A stretch of 64,000 nt of DNA from Saccharopolyspora spinosa NRRL 18395 (GTDB taxonomy: Bacteria; Actinomycetota; Actinomycetes; Mycobacteriales; Pseudonocardiaceae), in assembly GCF_000194155.1 (NCBI RefSeq), contig NZ_GL877878.1, positions 856,974-920,973 on the forward strand, read 5' to 3'. Numbering within the stretch: position 1 is the first letter of the stretch; each line of letters starts with the position of its first letter. Below, piece by piece: positions 18,775 through 27,574 of this stretch. The notes below the pieces were generated by a model, which searched no databases, had not been told where the DNA came from, and worked only from the letters and a program-made list of their open reading frames with translations. The translations under genes and the position numbers were made by a program.

Positions 18775-19347
18775 GTGGTCGAGGAAGCGTCCAACCGGGC
18801 TGCTGCCGCGGAGCAGGGCGAGCTGTTCCCCGACGCCGCACTGCCGGACGAGCTGGTCGGCTACCGGGGTCCGGCCGCCTGCCAGATCGCCGGCATCACC
18901 TACCGCCAGTTGGACTACTGGGCGCGCACCAAGCTGGTCGGCCCGTCCATCCGCAGCGCCGCCGGCTCCGGCTCGCAGCGCCTCTACTCGTTCAAGGACA
19001 TCCTGGTGCTCAAGGTGGTCAAGCGACTGCTGGACACCGGGGTGTCGCTGCACAACATCCGGGTCGCGGTGGATCACCTGCGCAACCGAGGAGTGCAGGA
19101 CCTGGCCCGGCTCACGCTGTTCAGCGACGGGACGACGGTCTACGAGTGCACCTCTGCCGAGGAGGTGGTCGACCTGCTGCAGGGTGGCCAAGGCGTGTTC
19201 GGCATCGCCGTCAGCGGCGCGATGCGCGAGATCAGCGGCACCATTCACGACTTCCCGGCCGAGCGGGCCGACGGCGGCGAGCTGGTGCCGCCGGTCGACG
19301 ACGAGTTGTCCCGCCGCCGGCGCGACCGGCAGGCTGAGACGGGCTGA
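18775..19347 (+). CDS. MerR-family transcriptional regulator (Rv1830-like)
   Basis: A 190-residue regulator. After an acidic tail (EQGELFPDAALPDEL) the MerR winged-helix reads GPAACQIAGITYRQLDYWAR near residues 30-50, with GSQRLYSFKDILVLKVVKRL as wing and second helix. A coiled dimerisation helix follows (VSLHNIRVAVDHLRNRG). The C-terminal region has no cysteine cluster, so metal sensing is unlikely. Position and sequence match Rv1830, which lies between DUF151 and gcvP in mycobacteria; related regulators influence cell growth or division. GTG 18775 follows GAGGGGAGG. Confidence 0.82.
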   Translation: MVEEASNRAAAAEQGELFPDAALPDELVGYRGPAACQIAGITYRQLDYWARTKLVGPSIRSAAGSGSQRLYSFKDILVLKVVKRLLDTGVSLHNIRVAVDHLRNRGVQDLARLTLFSDGTTVYECTSAEEVVDLLQGGQGVFGIAVSGAMREISGTIHDFPAERADGGELVPPVDDELSRRRRDRQAETG

Positions 19348-19439
19348 TCGCGGCCGACCCCGGACGGGTGGTGTGCGGCCGGTGACCTCGCGGGTCGGCT
19401 CGATCCCCCTGATCGGGTAAACTGCGGCACATCGCCGAC

Positions 19440-19660
19440 CCCGTGCGGGAGAGTCCGGCCCGGCTTCGGCCGTGGTCGGCGCCGAAGGAGCAAACCTCCC
19501 CAACAACCTCTCAGGCCACCTGGACCGCACGGGCGAGATGCCTCTGGAAAGAGGATGCACCACGGCTGTGGTGCATCCCGCCGACGGTGCAAGCCCGGTT
19601 CCCGGGTGAAGCTCTCAGGCGTTCGCTTCGCGGACAGTGACAGAGGGGGAGAGCAGGGCA
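19440..19660 (+). promoter_or_regulatory. Tandem glycine riboswitch upstream of gcvP
   Basis: Two gcvT-motif aptamers lie in tandem. The first (about 19444-19554) has CGGGAGAGTC, GCGCCGAAGGAGCAAAC, CTCTCAGG and CTCTGGAAAGAGG, the standard aptamer-1 blocks in order. The second (about 19556-19656) has GCCGACGGTGCAAGCC, CTCTCAGGC and GACAGAGGGGGAGAGC. A hairpin with GGGCAG and CTGCCGCCC arms then CTTTGT (about 19654-19684) follows and may be the expression platform. Glycine binding is expected to turn on gcvP, so that the cleavage system is made when glycine is plentiful. Confidence 0.92.
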
Positions 19661-19711
19661 GTTCTGGCTGTTCTGCCGCCCTTTGTCCACCGCGACGATT
19701 GAGGTTTGGCG

Positions 19712-22606
19712 ATGACCGACGTGACCCACGATCGCATTCCACTGGCCGCCCTGGAGCACGGAACGCCGTTCGCCGACCGGCACGTCGGGCCGATGCCGGC
19801 CGAGCTTGCGCGCATGCTCGACGTGATCGGCGTCGGCTCGTTGGAGGAGCTGGGTCAGAAGTCCGTGCCGGACACCATCCGGGAAGGCGACCTGCAGCTG
19901 GCGCTGCCCGAGCCGGCCACCGAGTCCGAGGCGCTGGCCGAGCTGCGCGAGCTCGCGCGCCGCTGCCGCCCGCACACCGAGATGATCGGGCTGGGTTACT
20001 ACGGCACGGTCACGCCGCCGGTGATCCTGCGCAACGTGCTGGAGAGTCCGGCCTGGTACACCGCCTACACCCCGTACCAGCCGGAGATCTCGCAGGGTCG
20101 GCTCGAGGCGCTGCTGAACTTCCAGACGATGGTGGCCGACCTGGCCGGGGTGCCGGTGGCCAACGCGTCGATGCTCGACGAGTCCACCGCGGCGGCCGAG
20201 GGCATGACGCTGTTGCGCCGCGCGGGCCGGTCGAAGTCGCCGCGGTTCGTGGTGGACGCAGACACGCTGCCGCAGACCATCGCGGTGATCGAGACCCGCG
20301 CGGAGCCGCTGGGCATCGAGGTCGTCGTCGCCGACCTGTCCGCCGGCGCGCAGGCGCTGCCGGAGGGCGAGTTCTTCGGCGCGCTGCTGTCATACCCGGG
20401 CGCCTCCGGTGCGGTGCGCGACCAGGAGCAGATCATCGCCGAGGTACACCGGCGCGGCGCGAAGGTGGTGGTCGCGGCCGACCTGCTGGCGCTGACGCTG
20501 CTGCGCTCGCCCGGCGAGATCGGCGCGGACGTGGTGGTCGGCAGCACCCAGCGATTCGGGGTGCCGATGGGCTTCGGCGGCCCGCACGCCGGATTCATGG
20601 CCGTGGCCAAGGGACTCGAACGGCAGCTGCCGGGCCGGTTGGTCGGAGTGAGCGTCGACGCCGACGGCAACCAGGCCTACCGGCTGGCGCTGCAGACCCG
20701 CGAACAGCACATCCGCCGCGAGAAGGCCACCAGCAACATCTGCACCGCGCAGGTCCTGCTGGCCGTCGTGGCATCGATGTACGCCGTGTACCACGGCCCA
20801 GCCGGGCTGCGGTCCATCGCGACCCGCGCGCACCGGATGGCGGCCGTGCTCGCCGAGCAGCTGCGCCGCGGCGGCGTCGAGGTGCTGCACCGGGAGTTCT
20901 TCGACACCGTCGTCGTGAGGGTGCCGGGCAAAGCCGACGACGTTGTCGCCGCGGCCCGCCGGGGCGGCATCAACCTGCGCCGGGTGGACGCCGACCACGT
21001 CGGCATCAGCTGCGACGAGACCACCACGCGGGCGCACCTGGCCGCGGTGTGGCAGGCGTTCGGCGTCACCGGCGGCGACACCGACGAACTCGACATCGAG
21101 ACGCCGGACGCGTTGCCCGCGGCACTGGAGCGCACCTCGGAGTACCTGACGCACCCGGTGTTCCACACCCACCGCTCCGAGACCTCGCTGCTGCGCTACC
21201 TGCGGCAGCTGTCGGACAAGGACATCGCGCTGGACCGCAGCATGATCCCGCTGGGCTCGTGCACCATGAAGCTCAACGCGACGGCCGAGATGGAGCCGAT
21301 CACCTGGCCGGAGTTCGGTTCGCTGCACCCGTTCGCGCCCGCGCAGGACGCCGAGGGGCTGCTGTCGATCGTCAAGGACCTGGAGACCTGGCTGGCGGAG
21401 GTCACCGGCTACGACGCGGTGAGCCTGCAGCCGAACGCCGGTAGTCAGGGCGAGTTCGCGGGGCTGCTGGCGATTCGCGCCTACCACCGCAGCCGTGGTG
21501 CCGCCGACCGGGACCTGTGCCTGATCCCGGCGAGCGCGCACGGCACCAACGCCGCCAGCGCCGTGATGGCCGGGATGCGGGTGATCGTGGTCCGCTGCGA
21601 CGACGCCGGCAACATCGAGCTTGAGCACCTGCGCGAACTGGTCGCCGAGCACGCCGACGACCTCGCCGCGATCATGGTCACCTACCCGTCGACGCACGGC
21701 GTGTACGAAGACACCGTGCGCGAGGTGTGCGGCCTGGTGCACGACGCGGGCGGCCAGGTGTACGTCGACGGGGCGAACCTCAACGCCCTGATCGGCCTGG
21801 CGCGGATGGGCAAGTTCGGCTCGGACGTCTCGCACCTGAACCTGCACAAGACGTTCTGCATCCCGCACGGCGGTGGCGGGCCGGGCGTCGGCCCGATCGG
21901 CGTGCGCGAGCACCTGGCGCCGTTCCTGCCGAACCACCCGATGCAGCCCGCAGCCGGACCGGTCACCGGCGTCGGCCCGATCAGCGCCGCGCCGTGGGGC
22001 AGCGCCTCGATCCTGCCGATCTCCTGGGCGTACGTGCGGATGATGGGTGCCGACGGCCTGCGCCGCGCGACGCTGACCGCGGTGGCCACCGCCAACTACG
22101 TCGCCCGCCGCCTGAACAACTACTTCCCGGTGCTCTACACCGGCAAGGGCGGCTTCGTGGCGCACGAGTGCATCCTCGACCTGCGGCAGATCAGCAAGAC
22201 CAGCGGAATTACCGTCGACGACGTCGCCAAGCGGCTGGCCGACTACGGCATTCACGCGCCGACGATGTCGTTCCCGGTGGCCGGGACGCTGATGGTCGAG
22301 CCGACCGAGAGCGAGAACCTGGCGGAGCTGGACCGCTTCTGCGAGACGATGATCGCCATCCGCGCGGAGATCGACAAGGTCGTCGCCGGGCAGTGGCCGG
22401 CCGACGACAACCCGCTGGTGGGCGCCCCGCACACGGCGGCCTCGCTGGCGAAGGACTGGGACCACGCGTACTCCCGCGAGGAGGCGGCCTACCCGCTGGG
22501 CACCGATGTGGTGAAGGTGTGGCCGCCGGTGCGCCGCATCGACGGGGCACGCGGCGACCGCAACCTGGTCTGCTCCTGCCCGCCCCTGGACGCCTACCAG
22601 GCGTGA
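19712..22606 (+). CDS. gcvP: Glycine dehydrogenase (decarboxylating), P protein
   Basis: A full-length single-chain P protein of 964 residues, PLP-dependent. It decarboxylates glycine and loads the aminomethyl group on the lipoyl arm of GcvH. The N-terminal half has the RHVGP start ([17 protein letters not shown]) and [17 protein letters not shown]. The C-terminal half has the second domain ([14 protein letters not shown]) and the PLP lysine near residue 711 in [18 protein letters not shown]. The end shows the substrate-loop [14 protein letters not shown] 19712 is chosen over TTG 19706, with TTGAGGT as weak ribosome binding site. The gene is preceded by a glycine riboswitch and followed by a terminator, so it is monocistronic. 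Confidence 0.95.
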   Translation: MTDVTHDRIPLAALEHGTPFADRHVGPMPAELARMLDVIGVGSLEELGQKSVPDTIREGDLQLALPEPATESEALAELRELARRCRPHTEMIGLGYYGTVTPPVILRNVLESPAWYTAYTPYQPEISQGRLEALLNFQTMVADLAGVPVANASMLDESTAAAEGMTLLRRAGRSKSPRFVVDADTLPQTIAVIETRAEPLGIEVVVADLSAGAQALPEGEFFGALLSYPGASGAVRDQEQIIAEVHRRGAKVVVAADLLALTLLRSPGEIGADVVVGSTQRFGVPMGFGGPHAGFMAVAKGLERQLPGRLVGVSVDADGNQAYRLALQTREQHIRREKATSNICTAQVLLAVVASMYAVYHGPAGLRSIATRAHRMAAVLAEQLRRGGVEVLHREFFDTVVVRVPGKADDVVAAARRGGINLRRVDADHVGISCDETTTRAHLAAVWQAFGVTGGDTDELDIETPDALPAALERTSEYLTHPVFHTHRSETSLLRYLRQLSDKDIALDRSMIPLGSCTMKLNATAEMEPITWPEFGSLHPFAPAQDAEGLLSIVKDLETWLAEVTGYDAVSLQPNAGSQGEFAGLLAIRAYHRSRGAADRDLCLIPASAHGTNAASAVMAGMRVIVVRCDDAGNIELEHLRELVAEHADDLAAIMVTYPSTHGVYEDTVREVCGLVHDAGGQVYVDGANLNALIGLARMGKFGSDVSHLNLHKTFCIPHGGGGPGVGPIGVREHLAPFLPNHPMQPAAGPVTGVGPISAAPWGSASILPISWAYVRMMGADGLRRATLTAVATANYVARRLNNYFPVLYTGKGGFVAHECILDLRQISKTSGITVDDVAKRLADYGIHAPTMSFPVAGTLMVEPTESENLAELDRFCETMIAIRAEIDKVVAGQWPADDNPLVGAPHTAASLAKDWDHAYSREEAAYPLGTDVVKVWPPVRRIDGARGDRNLVCSCPPLDAYQA

Positions 22607-22621
22607 GGGACGTCTTTTGGT

Positions 22622-22662
22622 GGACGCGCCTCCGGCCCGCTGTTGCGGCCGGGGGCGCGTCC
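22622..22662. terminator. Terminator after gcvP
   Basis: Stem arms GGACGCGC...CCGGCC and GGCCGG...GCGCGTCC pair with a small internal mismatch around a 9-base loop, 16 bp after the gcvP stop. Confidence 0.75.
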
Positions 22663-22772
22663 GCGTTCGGGGTGGGTGCGCGACACGCTCGGTCGGGTTC
22701 GGTTTGCGTGCGGTGCGGGCGGGGTGACACGGTGGCCCCCTCACCTGACCGGCTCCGAGAGGAAGTGGAGCA

Positions 22773-23042
22773 ATGCTCACCATCAGTGAGAGCGCGGCGG
22801 AGGTCATCAAGCTCGTCCTCGTCGGCGGCGACTCTCCGGAAGGTTCCGGCCTGCGCATCGCGCCGGCCGAGCAGGGCCTGCAGGCGTCGATCGCCGACCA
22901 ACCGCAGGACGGCGACGAGGTGATCGAGGAATCCGGCGTGCGGGTGTTCCTCGAATCGCAGGTCGCGACGTTGCTCGGCGACAAGGTGTTGGACGCCGAG
23001 CGGGACGCCAACGGGGAACTGGCGCTGGCCGTTCGCGACTGA
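22773..23042 (+). CDS. HesB/IscA-fold protein lacking cysteines
   Basis: An 89-residue protein with the HesB/IscA pattern: MLTISESAAEVIKLV, then GLRIAPAEQG, QDGDEVIEESGVRVFLE, and LGDKVLDAE. True A-type Fe-S carriers need three cysteines (one mid-protein, a CxC or CGC near the end); this protein has none, so it should not bind a cluster that way. Similar cysteine-less small proteins occur in other actinomycetes and are often named HesB by fold. The actual function is unknown. ATG 22773 follows GAGAGGAAG. Confidence 0.7.
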   Translation: MLTISESAAEVIKLVLVGGDSPEGSGLRIAPAEQGLQASIADQPQDGDEVIEESGVRVFLESQVATLLGDKVLDAERDANGELALAVRD

Positions 23043-23054
23043 CCGAAGGGACTT

Positions 23055-23097
23055 GAACCGTCGGCCCGGGTGTTTTGCCCGGGTCGACGGTTTTTTC
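23055..23097 (+). terminator. Rho-independent terminator after the HesB-like gene
   Basis: Stem AACCGTCGGCCCGGG / CCCGGGTCGACGGTT (one mismatch) has a 7-base loop and is followed by six T residues. This is the clearest intrinsic terminator in the window. Confidence 0.9.
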
Positions 23098-23198
23098 GTG
23101 CCGAACTGCGACCTAGGACTCCTGCCAGATACTGGTGATAGCGGCATTGCGGCAACTACTCTCGATGCGCAACTGCTCAGGTCGGGAGGGAATACGTC

Positions 23199-23891
23199 GT
23201 GCAGACCACCACGCTCGCCATGCACATGAGTGACGGGCTGCTCAGCGCGCAGACGGCGCTGCTGTTCGCGGTCGTGGCGATCGCCGGGCTGGCGGTCGCG
23301 CTGGCCAAGGCGCGGGCCGACCTGGACGACCGGACGGCGCCGATGGCCGGGCTGGTGGCCGCGTTCGTCTTCGCCGCACAGATGATCAACTTCCCGGTGC
23401 TGCCCGGCGTCAGCGGGCACCTGCTCGGCGGGGCGCTGGCGGCGATCCTGGCCGGGCCGTGGGTCGGCGCGTTGTGCGTGGCGATCGTGCTCGTGGTGCA
23501 GGCGCTGTTGTTCGCCGACGGCGGGCTGACCATGCTGGGCGCGAACATCACCAACATGGCGCTGATCGGCACCGTCGTCGGCTACCTCGTCGCGCTCGCG
23601 CTGCGCCGCCTCGCGCTGCGCAGCCGCGCCGGGTTGCTGGTGACTGCTTTCGTCGCGGCCTGGGTGAACACCGTCGCCGCCGCTGGCGGCTTCGTCATCG
23701 AGTACGCGCTCGGCGGCGCCGCCGGTTACGGCACGGGCACCGCTGCGCTCGCGGTGGTCGGGGTGCACTGCCTCATCGGCATCGGTGAGGGCGTGATCAC
23801 GGCCGCCACGGTGGGTGCGGTGGCAGCCGCCAGACCGGACCTGGTCCACCTGTTGCGCATCGGGAAGCAGATGAAGGAGAACGTGCGATGA
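23199..23891 (+). CDS. cbiM: Cobalt/nickel ECF transporter substrate-binding component CbiM
   Basis: A 230-residue membrane protein with about six to seven hydrophobic helices. Family motifs are MHMSDGLL near the N-terminus, MINFPVLPGVSGHLLGGALA (the SGHL histidine ligates metal), FADGGLTMLGANITNM, and GIGEGVIT. In structurally studied CbiM/NikM the N-terminal Met1-His2 pair ligates Co/Ni through the free amino group. Here MHM sits seven codons into the frame that starts at GTG 23199, which has the good GGGAGGGAA ribosome binding site, whereas ATG 23220 would place Met-His exactly at the N-terminus. It begins a four-gene operon. The 100-bp leader is too short for a cobalamin riboswitch. Confidence 0.9.
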   Translation: MQTTTLAMHMSDGLLSAQTALLFAVVAIAGLAVALAKARADLDDRTAPMAGLVAAFVFAAQMINFPVLPGVSGHLLGGALAAILAGPWVGALCVAIVLVVQALLFADGGLTMLGANITNMALIGTVVGYLVALALRRLALRSRAGLLVTAFVAAWVNTVAAAGGFVIEYALGGAAGYGTGTAALAVVGVHCLIGIGEGVITAATVGAVAAARPDLVHLLRIGKQMKENVR

Positions 23892-24229
23892 GTGCGCCGC
23901 GTCGGCGTTTCCTGTTGGTCTTCGGCCTGTTCATCCTCGTCATCGCGGGCGGGGTCGCCTACTTCGCGGATTCCGCCCCGGACGGCCTGGACGCGGTCAC
24001 CCAGCGCGGCTGCACCGTGGTCGAGACCGACCAGGGCGAGCGGTTGGACGGCCAGTGCATCGCGCAGCACGCCCAGGACCACGCGCTGGCCGGCGGTCCG
24101 CTGGCGGATTACACCGTCGGTGGCGATGGCCGCTGGACCGGGGTGGCCGGCGTGATCGGCGCGGTGGTCACGCTGGGCGCGGCGGGTGGCTTGTTCTGGG
24201 GCCTGCGCCGCCGGACCGGAGGCGAATAG
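23888..24229 (+). CDS. cbiN: PDGLE-domain membrane protein (CbiN-like)
   Basis: A 113-residue protein with two transmembrane helices (about residues 8-26 and 85-107) and the PDGLDAVTQRG motif just outside the first. CbiN/PDGLE proteins associate with CbiM and assist metal delivery. Its extracytoplasmic loop contains two cysteines (GCTVV and GQCIA). Start and cbiM stop overlap by 4 bases (ATGA). Confidence 0.85.
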   Translation: MSAPRRRFLLVFGLFILVIAGGVAYFADSAPDGLDAVTQRGCTVVETDQGERLDGQCIAQHAQDHALAGGPLADYTVGGDGRWTGVAGVIGAVVTLGAAGGLFWGLRRRTGGE

Positions 24230-24231
24230 CG

Positions 24232-24999
24232 GTGGGTGCCGGCCACGCCAGCGCGCTGCACCTTCCCGGCGATTCGGCGCTGCACCGCCTGCCGCCCGAG
24301 GTCAAGATAGTGGCGGCTTTCCTGATGGTGCTGTGCGTGGTGGCGACGCCGCGCGAGGTGTTCTGGGCTTTCGGTGGGTATGCCGTGCTGCTGTTCGGGC
24401 TGGCGCTGGTGGCCCGGGTTCCGCCGCGCTGGCTGGCCAGTCGCCTGCTGATCGAGGTGCCGTTCGTGGTGCTCGCGTTGGTGCTGCCGTTCACCGCGGG
24501 CGGCGCGACGACCGAGGTGGCGGGTTTCGCGCTGTCCACCGAGGGGCTGCTGGCGGGCTGGAACATCTTGGTGAAGGGCACGCTAGGGCTGGCCACGTCG
24601 CTGCTGCTGGCCGCCACGACCGCGCCCCGGGAGCTGGTGGTCGGCCTGCAGCGACTGCGCGCGCCCAGGTTGCTGATCACCATCATCACGCTGATGCTGC
24701 GCTACGCCGAGGTGATCGTCGCCGAGGCCAAGCGGATGCGGGTCGCGCGGATCTGCCGTGGTCACGATCCGCGGTTCCTGTGGCAGATCGGCGCGACCGC
24801 GCGCGGGATCGGGAGCCTGTTCATCCGGTCCTACGAGCGCGGCGAGCGCGTGCACCTGGCGATGGTGTCGCGGGGTTGGCAGGGTGCGATGCCCGAGCTG
24901 GGAGAATCGCGCCGTACATCATCGGCGGCGTGGTGGCTGGGCATGGCGCCACCGGCCGTCGCCGCAGTCGTGCTGGGAGTCGCCTTGTGGACCGCCTGA
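24232..24999 (+). CDS. cbiQ: Cobalt ECF transporter transmembrane (T) component CbiQ
   Basis: A 255-residue membrane protein. It has the EcfT hallmark pair of coupling helices: LRYAEVIVAEAKRMRVARI (A-R-G type) and SYERGERVHLAMVSRGW near residues 160-215, through which it contacts the ATPase. About five hydrophobic helices surround them. GTG 24232 begins 2 bp after the cbiN stop. The gene end overlaps cbiO by 13 bp. Confidence 0.88.
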   Translation: MGAGHASALHLPGDSALHRLPPEVKIVAAFLMVLCVVATPREVFWAFGGYAVLLFGLALVARVPPRWLASRLLIEVPFVVLALVLPFTAGGATTEVAGFALSTEGLLAGWNILVKGTLGLATSLLLAATTAPRELVVGLQRLRAPRLLITIITLMLRYAEVIVAEAKRMRVARICRGHDPRFLWQIGATARGIGSLFIRSYERGERVHLAMVSRGWQGAMPELGESRRTSSAAWWLGMAPPAVAAVVLGVALWTA

Positions 25000-25766
25000 C
25001 CGAATCCCTGCCGGAGCGCACCGCCGAGTCGGATTCCGCCCCGGCGCTGGAGGCTTCCGGGCTGGCGTTCCGCTATCCGGACGGCCACCGCGCGCTGACC
25101 GGCGTGGACCTGCGCGTCGAACGGGGGGAGCGGGTCGCGGTGCTCGGCCCCAACGGCGCGGGCAAGACGACCATGACGCTGCACTTCAACGGCGTGCTGC
25201 GCGCCGAGTCGGGCAGCATCCACGTCGGTGGGCTGCCGGTGGATTCGCGGAACTTGAAGGAGATCCGCCGCCGCGTCGGGCTGGTGTTCCAGGACCCCGA
25301 CGACCAGTTGTTCATGCCGACCGTGCGCGAGGACGTCGCGTTCGGCCCGGCGAACTTCGGGGTGCGCGGCGCGGCGTTGGCGGAACGCGTCCGGTCGGCG
25401 CTCGACGCGGTGGGCATGGCTGAGCACGCGGACCGCTCGCCGCTGCACCTCTCCGGTGGTCAGCGCAAGCGGGTCGCGCTGGCCGCGGTGCTCGCGTGCC
25501 AGCCGGAGCTGCTGGTGCTGGACGAGCCGTCGTCGAACCTCGAACCGGTGGCCCGGCGCGAACTGGCCGAGGTGCTGCTGGCCTGGGGCGGCACGATGCT
25601 CATGGTCACTCACGACCTGCCGTACGCGTTGCAGCTGTGCCCGCGCAGCGTACTGATCGACGACGGCACGGTGGTCGCGGACGGTCCAACCGCGGAACTG
25701 CTGGCCAACGCCGAACTGCTGGCCGCGCACCGCCTCGAACTCCCTTACGGCTTCCGGATTCCCTGA
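24987..25766 (+). CDS. cbiO: Cobalt ECF transporter ATPase CbiO
   Basis: A complete ABC ATPase of 259 residues: Walker A GPNGAGKTT near residue 50, Q-loop VFQDPDDQLF, signature LSGGQRKRVALA, Walker B LLVLDEPSSNLEP (DEPSSNLEP in ECF style), and H-loop VTHDLPYAL. It powers uptake by CbiMNQ. GTG 24987 lies within the end of cbiQ, behind CTGGGAGTC. It is the last gene of the operon and converges on the marR-like gene. Confidence 0.9.
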   Translation: MDRLTESLPERTAESDSAPALEASGLAFRYPDGHRALTGVDLRVERGERVAVLGPNGAGKTTMTLHFNGVLRAESGSIHVGGLPVDSRNLKEIRRRVGLVFQDPDDQLFMPTVREDVAFGPANFGVRGAALAERVRSALDAVGMAEHADRSPLHLSGGQRKRVALAAVLACQPELLVLDEPSSNLEPVARRELAEVLLAWGGTMLMVTHDLPYALQLCPRSVLIDDGTVVADGPTAELLANAELLAAHRLELPYGFRIP

Positions 25767-25831
25767 CCTCGCCGCCCGTTACTGGTTCCCGCATTCTGCG
25801 GTGACGGGCTTTCCGGGATCGCTAGGCGTCC

Positions 25832-26305
25832 TCAGCGCTGGTGCGTGGCCGGGGCGGGCTCCAGGAAGACCACTGGCACCTCGTTTCCCAGCACCACCCT
25901 GCTCAGCAGGTCCGCGAGTGCGCTGCGGTCGGTGTCGCTGAGGCCGGCCGGCAGCCTTTCGACCCTGCGGCAGGTCTCGGCGTAGAACTCGTCCACGAGA
26001 TCGCGGCCCTCTGCGGTGAGGGCGACCCGGATCGCGCGCGCGTCCTCCGGATCCGCCTCGCGCTGGACCAGGCCGCGCTGGGCGGTCCGGTCCACCAGAC
26101 CGGTGAGACTCGATTTCGCCAGTCCCAGCATCGCGCCGAGCTCGCCCATGCCGTACGGCTGCGCCATCAGCACGCACAGCAGCTGCCCTTGCTGTGGTGT
26201 CAGCCCGTATTCGCGACTCGATCCGGCGTACACGGCATTCACGAGGAAAGCGGAACGCACCAGCGCGGTGACGACCCCCATCGCCTCACCTGAGGTCTTG
26301 CCCAT
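25832..26305 (-). CDS. MarR-family transcriptional regulator
   Basis: A 157-residue regulator with the MarR winged helix: YGLTPQQGQLLCVL, MGELGAMLGLAKSSLTGLVD (recognition helix) and QREADPEDARAIRVALTAEG (wing). The C-terminus is a dimerisation helix. No cysteine is available for redox sensing. Its target is not evident; just upstream lies only a relic of an acyl-CoA synthetase gene. Confidence 0.85.
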   Translation of the reverse strand: MGKTSGEAMGVVTALVRSAFLVNAVYAGSSREYGLTPQQGQLLCVLMAQPYGMGELGAMLGLAKSSLTGLVDRTAQRGLVQREADPEDARAIRVALTAEGRDLVDEFYAETCRRVERLPAGLSDTDRSALADLLSRVVLGNEVPVVFLEPAPATHQR

Positions 26306-26379
26306 TCGCCCAATTTACCACCGAACAAACCGATGATTCGTATCACGAACTACCGGCGAATCCAGGGGCTCTGCGCTCA

Positions 26380-26520
26380 CCTGACCGGCCATCCGACTTC
26401 AAGGTGCCGCAGTACTTCGTGGTGCGCGCGGACCCGCTGCCCCGCAACCCGCGCGGGAAGCCGCTCAAGCGCCAACTCCTCGAACAGACGGAGTGGGGCA
26501 AACCCTTCTGGGGCCGCTGA
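26380..26520 (+). pseudogene. Acyl-CoA synthetase, C-terminal remnant
   Basis: In frame with the stop at 26518-26520 the plus strand reads DFKVPQYFVVRADPLPRN, GKPLKRQLLEQTEWGKPFWG and stop. This is the C-terminus (A10 lysine region) of a FadD-type acyl-CoA synthetase; family members end in the same way. The rest of the gene is missing upstream, where marR begins within about 90 bp. Too short to be functional. Confidence 0.7.
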
Positions 26521-26531
26521 AACTGACGAAC

Positions 26532-26573
26532 CGTGAGCACTTTTCGGTGCTGTAGCGCCGAAAAGTGCTCACG
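26532..26573. terminator. Bidirectional terminator
   Basis: Perfect 16-bp stem CGTGAGCACTTTTCGG / CCGAAAAGTGCTCACG with a 10-base loop, between the synthetase relic and the convergent DinB-type gene. Confidence 0.85.
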
Positions 26574-26579
26574 GGTGTT

Positions 26580-27161
26580 TCATGCCTGCCAGGCCGGGTC
26601 GCGGCCGGTGAGGCTGATGAGCTTGTCCAGCGGCGTGGCTTCCGGGGAGGCCTCGAGGGGTGGGCCGAAGGGGCTGTCGGGGCTGCGGTCCCGAGTGGCC
26701 GACATGGCGACGAATTCCAGGGAGGCCTTCAGCGAGTCCGCGTCGCACCGGAATTGCTGCCCAGTGGCCTTCGCGATGTCCCAGCCGTGCACCACCAGCT
26801 CGTTCATCGCGACGTTACCCGCGACCGCGCCTGGCAGCTGGACACCGCCGGCCTGCGTCATGCCCTCCCACGCAGCCGGCTCCCGCCACGCCTCGGCGAG
26901 TGCGGCCAGCTGTTCGGGGATGCGGGTGCGCCAGTCGTCGGGAAGCCGGGCGGCATCCCCGGACGGTCCTCCGCCGGTCAGTGAGAAGTCCTTCGCGGCT
27001 GCTGCGGTAAACGCCAGCGACAGCCCGCCGACGTGGTCGATCAGGTCGCCGAGGGTGTACTCGGTGCACGGCGTGGGCGCGGCGAGCTGTTCGTCGGCAA
27101 CGCGCTCCAGCAGGCTCGCCAGCTGCCGTGCTGCCGGCTTCAGGTCGGGCAGATCGGTCAT
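26580..27161 (-). CDS. TIGR03086-type (mycothiol-dependent DinB-like) protein
   Basis: A 193-residue four-helix-bundle protein of the maleylpyruvate isomerase/TIGR03086 group: TPCTEYTLGDLIDHVGG (first metal-site histidine), and VAMNELVVHGWDIAKATGQ (second histidine motif). These proteins use a metal and, in characterised cases, mycothiol. The substrate is unknown. The gene is monocistronic and ends at the hairpin 26532-26573. The sequence is complete. Confidence 0.75.
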   Translation of the reverse strand: MTDLPDLKPAARQLASLLERVADEQLAAPTPCTEYTLGDLIDHVGGLSLAFTAAAAKDFSLTGGGPSGDAARLPDDWRTRIPEQLAALAEAWREPAAWEGMTQAGGVQLPGAVAGNVAMNELVVHGWDIAKATGQQFRCDADSLKASLEFVAMSATRDRSPDSPFGPPLEASPEATPLDKLISLTGRDPAWQA

Positions 27162-27239
27162 TCGGGACTCCTTCGCGGTCGTGCTGCTTCAGTGGAAAAG
27201 ACACCTCCGTCGGCCGATTCTCATCGCCCGCCCCGCCCG

Positions 27240-27440
27240 CTGCTTGGCAGTTCCTCGCCGGTGCCCTCGCCGCGCCGCTCGTGGGATCGGCGGGCACCCG
27301 GCACGGCATTGCCGATGGGCGTGGTCATGGGAGCCCTACCACTGTCCGCAGTCGTGGTGTTCCTCGCGCTCACCCATCGCACTGGGCCCGAAGTGCGGGC
27401 GGGCGACCGCACGGAGACAAAGACCCTACCAGCGTTGATC
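27240..27440 (+). pseudogene. MFS drug-efflux (Bcr/CflA type) C-terminal remnant
   Basis: The plus strand carries AAWQFLAGALAAPLVGSAGT in one frame and, after a one-base shift near 27300, TALPMGVVMGALPLSAVVVF then LALTHR. That is the last transmembrane pair of Bcr/CflA-type exporters (compare QFLLGALAAPLVGL...TALPM). The remainder of the gene is absent. The rest of the 27162-27574 interval has no recognisable gene; a minus-strand piece near 27437-27525 (LLRAGRRYVFYSRTDLAEAL) could be the end of a winged-helix regulator but is too short to call. Confidence 0.55.
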
Positions 27441-27574
27441 AGCTGGACTGGACGAGCAGGGCCTCGGCCAGGTCGGTTCGGCTGTAGAACACGTAGCGTC
27501 GGCCGGCGCGCAGCAAGTCCCAGCCCTTAAGTAACCAGTTGTAATCGACTGCTCGAACGTGTTATAGGTACCTC

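Noticed and set aside
20390-23155. Very long open frame antisense to gcvP
   Set aside because: High-GC codon bias keeps the opposite frame open. The translation is Arg/Gly/Val-rich without motifs, while the plus strand is a perfect P protein.
23098-23198. Cobalamin riboswitch ahead of cbiM
   Set aside because: The leader is only about 100 bases and lacks the B12-box. A TGCG(G)CAACT near-repeat there is too weak to call a metalloregulator site.
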